From contig CM055114.1 in the NCBI GenBank assembly GCA_029204225.1, positions 19,333,273-19,397,272 of the forward strand: 64,000 bases of DNA. The letters run 5' to 3'. This DNA is from Diphasiastrum complanatum (Eukaryota > Streptophyta > Lycopodiopsida > Lycopodiales > Lycopodiaceae). A program made the translations under genes and the position numbers. Within the stretch, counting starts at the first letter, position 1. Every line of letters begins with the position of its first letter. The notes below the pieces were generated by a model. That model had not been told where the DNA came from. It saw only the letters and a program-made list of their open reading frames with translations, and did no database searches. Shown here one piece after another: positions 59,701 to 64,000 of the stretch.

Positions 59701-62665
59701 GCATCTCATCTCATCCTCCCTTGCTGTGTTTCGTTGACGTTCCACCCCTGCCACAATGTGCTGAAGTATTTCAATGCACGCACCATAGGACTGTGTTGCC
59801 TCCGTGTGTGAGCGTAATTGGAGCACATTGGCACTCATTCACATGAGGAGAAGAAACCGGTTGTCAGTGAGTCAGTTGGAGCGGTTGGTGTTTTGTAGCA
59901 CCAACGCACGTCTCGCCAGGAGGCTTCCGACCATTACGAGCGCATTGCAGGTGATAAGCTAATCTTTCATAGCATGTTGGTTGACTCCTGGTATGTTGGT
60001 TTCATTTCTTGATAAAGTTGTCTCTCTGACATGCAAATTTTAAACCTTGCAGACGAAGATATCCGATTTGGAGCGCCAGGTTGACTTGCCTACGGACAGC
60101 ACCCATCCCATGCCTGCAGATGACCTGGGCACACAGTTGATGGCAGAGAGAGAGAGGGAGCTTGCCGAGATGAGAGAGAGAGAGCTTGGGCTTGAGCACA
60201 GAGAGCCCCCATTGTATGAGGCAGATGAGCCAGTGTCAGAGGATGAGCATGATGAGGATGAGCCCATTCGGGTTGTGTTTGCCAGACCAGAGAGGGATGA
60301 GGCAGATTATACAGGTGCAGGGCACACGCCACGGGCAGGGGTCACAGGTGCATCACGTGGCAGAGGTGGGACACAGGTGATTTGCATGGGGGTGACGAGG
60401 CATTGACAGCTCCTCTTGTCCGCAAGAGACCAGGCAGGCCCAAGGGTGCACCAAACAAGAAAGGCAAGGCACAGAAACTGCCAGGGAGGAGAGGACGACC
60501 ACGCAGGGCTCCAGGTACAGGTAGAGGTGCAGTATCACAGCCAGTTGGAGCAGGTGTGTCGAGTTTGTTGCAGCATCTCTCGGATATCTGCCTCTTGCTT
60601 CCGATGCCTCTCGTTGTGCCTTCGGATATCTTCCTTAAGCTTCCTCCTGGCTTCGCCCTCGGGCTTCGGTGGTATGCGCTCTGCCATCTCGATCGACCTT
60701 CTCCTCACAGCACCCTGGTCCTTGAACACCCTCTCACAGCACCCTGGTTCTCAAACAGCCTCTCACAGCCTGTCACCGGCTGTCGCTTGCTCTCTCACTG
60801 TCTATCACTAGCCCTCTCACAGCCTCTGAAAATGCCGACCACAATGGCATTGTGAGTGCCTATTTATCCCCACAGCCTGATCGGCCATGTGGATCCCCAT
60901 CATCCCTCCATGTGCCTCTGTACCTGCCCCCATGTGATGCTCCCCCCTGTGTTGGTCTCCCATTGGGCCCATGGTCTGTTCACCCACAATGCCCATGTGC
61001 CTCTGTACTTGCCCCCATGTGATGCTACCCCCCTGTGTTGGTCTCCCATTGGCCCCTCGGTCTGCTCACTCGCAGTGCCCATGTGCCACTGCAACAGTCC
61101 CCTGCATCATGTACTGTACCCTCTTTTTGTACACCCAGAACCCCCTTTTTTTACTTTCTTTTGTCCTTTTTTGGTAGTTAATATGCAAAAAAAAATTATT
61201 AAAAATATATTAAAAAATAAAAAAATATTAAAAATGGTACCGCCTTGGTACCGCAGATCCTAGGGCGGTACCGTACCGGCGGTACCACTGATATGGTACC
61301 GGCGGTACCATACCAGCGGTACCACGAGGTACTATGCTTTAACCCATAGAACCCATGGTTCCCAGAACCATGGGTCCTTGAACCGTGGTACGGTTCATCT
61401 AAAAAAATAAATAAACAAATAATTAATTAATTTTTCTAATTTTCCCCCCAAAACCCCTCATAGCTCGTTTTTATCCTCATTTCTCATTTTTTGGGTATTT
61501 TTCCAACTCTTTTGGCCTTTTTTTTGGGCTGTTTTTGGGGGTGGGTACTAAAAAAAAAGGCCATTAAATAATTTGAAGTAAATAATCTAAACTCCCTGCA
61601 AATCTGCTTTTTCTGAAAATTTTTTGGCATTTTTTTAGGATTTTTTTGGGCTGTTTTTGGGGGTGGGACCAAAAAAAAATTAATTAATTAATTAATCAAT
61701 TACCTCCACCGTTCACACGATACGGTTCTCAGAACCGTAGTGAACTGTTAGCGGTTCATTAATTCTATGCTTTTACCACCCTGATGATGTTTGTACAATT
61801 GTTGCCTAAGTGCACAAAAGCTTTATCACAACATTACATTGAGTGTTAAGAATCTTTGTGTATGGGCAAATGGTCTTTCTAGTGACCTTTACTAAAGTCT
61901 AATAATGGCAAGGGTCATTTGAGAGGTAACAACAAGACAACTTTGAAACACTCCCAACTACCAATAAGGGTATCAAAAACTTTTTGAAGTTATGTCCATC
62001 TTTTTGCACTTGCGTTAACTTCTTACATGATCCTTACCGCTAGTGCAGGTCACTAGAAATGCCATTCTCTTACGTAAAAAAAAAATAAAAAATCATTTAC
62101 TCTTACACAAAACGATTGTGAGATGTGTAAAAGCTTTTAGCATTGTTTGTTGTGATAAATCGAATAATTGAATCAGTCAACATTTTGACACAAAACGATT
62201 GTGAGATGTGTAAAAGCTTTTAGCATTGTTTGTTGTGATAAATCGAATAATTGAATCAGTCAACATTTTTACTAGCAGCAAAAGCTTTATGAGTCATAAA
62301 ATTCATGTATAGGTATCATAATAGAATTCTTTTTTAGTTAAAAAGTCTGAGAGAAATTTGCACCGTATGGGATTACTTGTAGGTTACTATGCCAGGTGGG
62401 CCGCTATTCGCAAGCTACTTTTGCAATTCCTAGATTCAGTAGGACCTAAGCAAATTCTTTCACTTGGCGCTGGATTTGACACAACATATTTTCAGCTCGA
62501 GGTTATTTTTCTTTATATTCAATACGAGGGCAATCCAATATTGTTTGACTGCATTTTGCAAATTTAATTAGTTGTCGATGTTTTTGAGAAATTTTGTTAT
62601 TGAATTGGTAATGACAGGAAGAAGGGAGAGGAGAAGTGAAATATGTGGAGCTCGACTTTTTAGAG
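40782..62665 (+). CDS. LCMT1: Leucine carboxyl methyltransferase 1, exons 1-4 (gene continues past window)
   Basis: LCMT1 (SBI1 in Arabidopsis) uses S-adenosylmethionine to methylate the C-terminal leucine of the PP2A catalytic subunit, controlling holoenzyme assembly. Exons: 40782-40858, 41131-41219, 62383-62501, 62618-62665; all junctions are GT/AG and keep frame, giving the first 111 residues of a family member usually about 330. Landmarks: VQATNDDASASKLSCVKKGY, DDFVHFFVKRP, GYYARWAAIRKLLLQFL, the SAM-binding loop ILSLGAGFDTTYFQLE, then VKYVELDFLE. Start: first ATG after the TATA box, matching the family N-terminus. Intron 2 is 21,163 bp; introns 1 and 3 are 272 and 116 bp. The rest of the domain lies beyond 64000. 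No lesion is seen in the coding part. Confidence 0.9.
41180..42118 (+). repeat. Decayed tandem copies of exon-2 end plus intron
   Basis: The segment from the end of exon 2 into the intron (41181-41510) recurs at about 41781-42115 in similar order (AAAGAG, ATCAA, GAGGTAT, TTGTCAAA, GGTTTT, ATCA, TCAA...). The second copy keeps a donor-like GAG|GTATTT at 41809. A shorter copy near 41636-41670 has lost the GT. Phrases such as CTCATAACTT...TTTGAAGAT recur again at 56930-57010, so the array was once longer. Confidence 0.7.
42119..42538 (-). repeat. 3' LTR of element K
   Basis: 420 bp; termini AGTTACGAAT and GTCCATAACT on the plus strand. Lacks 23 bp present near the start of the other LTR. Confidence 0.93.
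42590..42910 (-). pseudogene. Chromodomain end of element K, shifted frame
   Basis: In the frame one base off the long ORF: DVFHVSLLRAAIEDDAP, RRRIQFLVQWDGRPIEEATW, EPIDVF, then LAAT and stop. This is the VFHVSLL and chromodomain signature at the end of chromovirus integrases. Confidence 0.75.
42618..46226 (-). CDS. Gag-protease-novel segment-integrase tail polyprotein of element K
   Basis: One frame from ATG 46226 (MAHSPTPSE) to 42618, about 1200 codons, interrupted only by TAGs near 45885 and 45225. Gag: RRMDETLSGLVLRF, AALNLDGRAATWWRVYRAD. Zinc knuckle CFRCKSPDHFARDC just after the second TAG. Retropepsin LVDTGSTHSFIS, with YDLILGADWFASLG. From about 44560 to 43180 the sequence is not RT or RNase H: hydrophobic, Trp-rich, with DIWHSWLL-IAW-SFGPI twice. 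From about 43150 it reads ELITRASSHLQ, GDMVYLRLRSARHY, KLAPRYYGPYRILE, the gypsy integrase tail. A 1-base shift near 42910 puts the chromodomain (FLVQWDGRPIEEATWEP) in the next frame, ending near 42590. The 729-codon part 44807-42618 has no stop. Confidence 0.75.
46904..46915 (-). other. Primer binding site of element K
   Basis: Minus strand TGGTATCAGAGC directly after the LTR end GTAACT. It defines the LTR edge and so supports the unusual terminus. Confidence 0.9.
46916..47358 (-). repeat. 5' LTR of element K
   Basis: 443 bp direct repeat of 42119-42538, ending CATAACT right before the target duplication TCCTT. Confidence 0.93.
47364..47733. other. Remnant of original intron 2 sequence
   Basis: Continues the intron repeat phrase (TGAAATAGATAACCCTAGCT...) interrupted by element K, then about 300 bp with a short GT tract and no coding sense. 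Confidence 0.5.
47878..48676 (+). pseudogene. LINE copy 1 ORF1
   Basis: Ser/Pro-rich N-terminus, then a coiled coil (FQGMKTELHMVKTEMFALEE, HKLKELEDKIEKQKEETLSW), a frame change near 48390, then an RRM-like part (YNVRVRGIPNTKNALEEAKG, TWRTTGDDATLIIRFTSLES). This is the domain order of L1-type ORF1 RNA-binding proteins. The same order occurs in LINE copy 2. Confidence 0.65.
48821..51909 (+). pseudogene. LINE copy 1 ORF2: endonuclease and reverse transcriptase
   Basis: Endonuclease frames from 48821 (IGVWNCNEIHSSS, LLLFMETHES, SGRDSGGVACLY) to about 49590 (DVVDYLMGSPSS, TTLSDHSFLFF). RT 49950-51000: SKARDIDDLKSELLIHAADL, HRNGDPMNPSNYRTL, MGQAGFRAHYSTTDHI, CCFVDFRKAFDSTP, then a jump where the template-switch loop (about 30 codons) is missing, then ILIAILLYADDVVLLSPT with the catalytic YADD. 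C-terminal Cys motif DRICQLCSLGAVETEEYFIF near 51740. Not functional because of the deletion and frameshifts. Confidence 0.8.
52480..54140 (+). mobile_element. LINE copy 2, 3' part missing
   Basis: Starts at the (CT)n that abuts the (CCGT)n tail of copy 1. Pro/Ser-rich leader, ORF1 pieces (GQMKTTIQTMATEKQTLTAR, IQELEERIEQHKAETKTWAS, MNVRVQGIEDTKAPITEATS, WRTNRDPSTLIIRE), then endonuclease pieces (53682-54144: SGNYACFAQW, DYFMGSPSLLHSI, TLFDHPYLSLS). RT is absent. Clearly the same family as copy 1. Confidence 0.7.
54141..55650 (+). mobile_element. LINE copy 3, both ends missing
   Basis: Begins in ORF1 (NTVWRTTHDITTLIIRLPSM), continues through VEERCQAFQKAKISGRHVIY and the endonuclease (LRIGVWN, GCYFPPGSSSFAEGGFDSPY, ELAIYNGLACWPDL) and fades in the RT N-terminus near 55650. 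More decayed than copy 1. Confidence 0.65.
55650..56900 (+). mobile_element. Gypsy fossil: protease joined to integrase
   Basis: Retropepsin-like frame 56038-56448 (VVDVIFDDGSKHNFIKSNLV). From about 56565 to 56880 integrase pieces follow: FWQSVFKGLE, DHPTFNG-SECTN, MEDMLQDMFHDV, VELEYNVAKHFTIGYSPLML. RT and RNase H between them are deleted. No LTRs identified. Confidence 0.65.
57009..57016. repeat. hAT target duplication, left copy (CTTTAACC)
   Basis: Octamer directly left of the hAT terminus CATAGG. It recurs at 61337-61344 and, with one change (CTTTTACC), at 61770-61777. Confidence 0.9.
57017..57110. repeat. Left subterminal GGTACC palindrome array of hAT
   Basis: At least five GGTACC/GGTACCGCGGTACC-type units in about 90 bp. 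Subterminal repeats of this kind are transposase contact sites in hAT elements; role here inferred. Confidence 0.8.
57387..60855 (+). pseudogene. hAT transposase, four exons, two premature TAGs
   Basis: Exons about 57387-59236, 59351-59696, 59789-59950 and 60053 onward, all GT/AG and in phase. Order: BED-type zinc finger (VRCRYC...LTRLKGHLLGV), a Pro-rich linker, then the RNase H-like catalytic fold with SDGWTD and VVMDNATN (acidic residues), VHTPCVAHGIDLLMGD, later FWRDAQTFSGLL, WETRWNYFH, and the dimerisation block ASVCERNWSTLALIHMRRRN. The tail is acidic (DEHDEDEP) and, after a one-base shift near 60376, has two AT-hook-like motifs (RPGRPKG, RRGRPRR). TAG at 59079-59081 (GD-FWRDA) and TAG at 59490-59492 (DWL-YIHW) break the frame. 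Only these few lesions: a recently active copy. Confidence 0.85.
61200..61336. repeat. Right subterminal GGTACC palindrome array of hAT
   Basis: About six GGTACCG/GGCGGTACC units mirroring the left end, preceded by an AT-rich run. Confidence 0.8.
61337..61344. repeat. Shared octamer CTTTAACC between hAT and MITE
   Basis: Right target duplication of the hAT element and, at the same time, left target duplication of the MITE at 61345. Confidence 0.88.
61345..61769. mobile_element. hAT-like MITE, 425 bp
   Basis: Starts CATAGAACCCATGG and ends ATTAATTCTATG (complement CATAGAATTAAT), flanked by CTTTAACC and CTTTTACC. Subterminal GAACC/GGTTC palindromes at both ends, no coding capacity. Terminus CATAG is shared with the adjacent hAT element, suggesting mobilisation by a related transposase. 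Confidence 0.8.
61778..62104. other. LCMT1: Intron 2 sequence without recognised feature
   Basis: AT-rich intron sequence. The phrase CCTGATGATG...ACAATTGTTGCCTA resembles the intron repeat at 41590-41612. Confidence 0.4.
62105..62270. repeat. Two nearly identical 83-bp tandem units
   Basis: Units 62105-62187 and 62188-62270 (ACACAAAACGATTGTGAGAT...) differ at most at the last base. They lie 112 bp upstream of LCMT1 exon 3. Confidence 0.95.
62383..62665 (+). CDS. LCMT1: LCMT1 exons 3 and 4
   Basis: Exon 3 (62383-62501, 119 nt) encodes GYYARWAAIRKLLLQFLDSV and the SAM-binding loop LGAGFDTTYFQLE; donor GAG|GTTATT. Exon 4 (62618-62665, 48 nt) encodes EEGRGEVKYVELDFLE; acceptor GACAG|GAA, donor GAG|GTAATT. 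The acidic residue in YVELDF contacts the SAM ribose in methyltransferases of this fold (family knowledge). Confidence 0.9.
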
Positions 62666-63109
62666 GTAATTAAAATCTGGATTCTGTTGTCACTTGTTTG
62701 TCCTGATATTTGGTGACATTGCAAGACAACTCATCGAGATCAAACATGAGGATAAGTGTTGGTGCAAATCTTTGTACAAAAGAGGTTTACAGGAGCATTT
62801 TGTCATAATCAGGCTAGAACTTATACCATTCTAATGATTAAGATATTAACAAAGGATATCAAACCTTGCTTTGTTGAGGTCAAAAAGTAATGTAGACAAC
62901 TAGTTGTGATTTGGTCCGTTAATGTTAGGATCCTCTTGCAAAGATTCGCATGCATGGTCACACACATACAAGTTGGATAATCCTAAAGGATATGCATTTT
63001 CAAACCCTGCTTTGTTGAGGTCAAAAAGCAATGTAGACAACTAGTTGTGATTTGCACTGTTAACGTTAGGATCCTCTTGCAAAGATTAATATGCATGGTC
63101 ACTATAATA
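62666..63109. other. LCMT1: LCMT1 intron 4 start with a tandem duplication
   Basis: Two copies of a segment of about 105 bp, 62858-62960 and 63001-63102, share CTTTGTTGAGGTCAAAAAG, CAATGTAGACAACTAGTTGT and AGGATCCTCTTGCAAAGATT. Nothing else recognised. Confidence 0.7.
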
Positions 63110-64000
63110 GATCCTAACACCACAGTTGGGCAAACACGAACTGATCCACCCAACCTTGCCTACTCCCTGATATAGAGTAAGCCCCTCCTAGCCCAGTGTG
63201 AGGATTGGTAGCATGCAACTGCCAAGTGTCGACCACATGGCACTGATGTGGCCGACTGCACGTTGGGACCCAACTGGGGGCCCTGTCCTGCTGACAGGGT
63301 CCCTAGACTGTGTTAGGCCCGCCATGGCTATGGACCGTGCTGGGGCACACTACTCACACTGTCTTGCCCTGTTGGTCGTGTACGCTGGACACGACCCTGA
63401 CTGTGGTATCTGACCTATCTGTGTTCTCTAGGGTTCGGCACTAGTCACGAGCTCGTAACACTTCCTCCCCCTTAAGAACCGTCTTGGTCCTCTAAGACAA
63501 AGTCTGGAAAAATCTTGCGAAGGACGTTGCCTCTTTCCCAAGTGGCATTCTCAACAGGCTGATCATTCCACTTGACCAGATATTCTCGGTATAGAGTATG
63601 ACGAGTCTGCGTCTCTCTACTATCAAGAATCTCTTTTGGTTCATGTGGAGGTTGTTGAGGATCCAGTGGGAGAACTAGAACACTGTCCCCTACCAGATTT
63701 TTTGATCTGGCTAAGGCTTTTCGTAACTGACTTACATGAAAGACTGGAAAAACCTTACTACTGTGTGGGAGTTCTAGTTCATAGGTGACCTCGCCTAGCC
63801 TCCTACTGATGGTAAAGGGACCACAATACCTAGGAGACAACTTAGCACACACTCCTGATTTGAGAGTTTTAGAGTCAACTGGGACTCTCAAGTAGACTTT
63901 CTCACCAGCGGAGAACTGTACATCCTGTCTGTGTGGATCTGCATAATGCCTGGCTCGATCCTGGGACTGTCTAATGCTACGCTTAGCATGTTCTATCATC
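63110..64000 (-). mobile_element. Ty3/gypsy chromovirus element M, 3' end (cut by window edge)
   Basis: Minus-strand element. The 3' LTR runs from 63460 (start TGTTACGAGC on the minus strand) to roughly 63110; its far end is not certain. A strong purine tract AAGGGGGAGGAAG precedes it. The integrase tail lies upstream. It sits in LCMT1 intron 4, antisense. Confidence 0.8.
63472..63999 (-). CDS. Gypsy integrase C-terminus with chromodomain, partial
   Basis: 175 codons without a stop, entering from the window edge: HAKRSIRQSQDRARHYAD, GEKVYLRVP, KLSPRYCGPFTISRRLGEVT, VFPVFHVSQLRKAL, then chromodomain YLVKWNDQPVENATWE and DFVLEDQDGS, stop. The chromodomain is thought to steer integration to marked chromatin. 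The open frame suggests a fairly young copy. Confidence 0.88.
   Translation of the reverse strand: MIEHAKRSIRQSQDRARHYADPHRQDVQFSAGEKVYLRVPVDSKTLKSGVCAKLSPRYCGPFTISRRLGEVTYELELPHSSKVFPVFHVSQLRKALARSKNLVGDSVLVLPLDPQQPPHEPKEILDSRETQTRHTLYREYLVKWNDQPVENATWERGNVLRKIFPDFVLEDQDGS

Larger units (their letters stand above)
57017..61336 (+). mobile_element. hAT-family DNA transposon, 4320 bp
   Basis: Bounded by imperfect inverted termini (CATAGGTCCCGCGGTAC left; complement of the right end CATAGTACCTCGTGGTAC) and by the 8-bp duplication CTTTAACC, the length expected for hAT. Both ends carry arrays of GGTACCGC-type palindromes, with AT-rich sequence next to them. It encodes a four-exon BED/DUF659/hAT-dimerisation transposase. 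Sense to LCMT1. Confidence 0.92.
41220..62382 (+). other. LCMT1: LCMT1 intron 2, 21.2 kb, transposon-filled
   Basis: Donor GTATGT at 41220, acceptor TACTTGTAG ending at 62382. The flanking codon halves rejoin as GGT (Gly) in the expected INRGY-ARW context, so the intron call is firm. Contents in order: decayed junction repeats, chimeric gypsy K, three LINE copies, gypsy fossil, hAT transposon, hAT-like MITE and an 83-bp tandem duplication. Confidence 0.9.

Noticed and set aside
60376-60400. A fifth intron in the hAT transposase between the acidic tail and the AT-hook part
   Set aside because: The implied intron would be about 23 bases, too short to splice; a one-base shift is simpler.
62358-62382. 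LCMT1 exon 3 starting from an ATG at 62358
   Set aside because: Residues before GYYARW do not match the family, whereas the TTGTAG acceptor at 62382 joins exon 2 in phase to give INRGYYARW.

Overview
The window looks like nuclear DNA of a land plant with a large, retrotransposon-rich genome. Two spliced plant genes have GT/AG introns. The rest is nested LTR retrotransposons, LINEs and hAT DNA transposons. The species cannot be named from the sequence; the very long introns and layered, decayed elements would suit a gymnosperm, fern or similar genome.

Layout. 1-1.4 kb: end of a copia element (minus strand). 1.5-21.2 kb: a nest. A plus-strand copia is split at base 6285 by a 5.36-kb gypsy-type element whose 5-bp target duplication (GAGTA) is visible. 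It resumes at 11643 and is then cut by a minus-strand gypsy (RT/RNase H at 19.83-20.83 kb, 3' LTR at 11.98-12.51 kb). That gypsy holds a second member of the inserted family (about 14.37-19.83 kb). 20.8-28 kb: fragments of further copia and gypsy elements. 28-29.1 kb: a direct repeat pair. 29.4-31 kb: a three-exon gene for a 179-residue coiled-coil protein. 31-34.4 kb: nothing recognised. 34.4-40 kb: a gypsy fossil and two copia fragments.

From 40.78 kb to beyond the right edge lies the gene for leucine carboxyl methyltransferase 1 (LCMT1; SBI1 in Arabidopsis), which methylates the C-terminal leucine of the PP2A catalytic subunit. Exons 1-4 are present (111 residues, frame open). Intron 2 is 21,163 bp. 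It contains decayed tandem copies of the exon-2/intron junction, a young chimeric gypsy element, three LINE copies, a gypsy fossil, a 4.3-kb hAT transposon and a 425-bp hAT-like MITE. Intron 4 holds another gypsy at the window edge.

The most unusual items are: (1) the chimeric gypsy at 42119-47358, whose reverse transcriptase/RNase H/integrase core is replaced by about 490 codons of unrecognised coding sequence joined in frame between protease and integrase tail, with nearly identical LTRs that end in AGTTA/TAACT; (2) a two-member non-autonomous gypsy family carrying a coiled-coil cargo protein; (3) two hAT-type elements side by side sharing one 8-bp target, giving three copies of the octamer; (4) a tandem duplication at the start of the coiled-coil gene that copies both the start codon and a probable splice acceptor. 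All family assignments come from reading motifs in translated sequence; no database search was possible.
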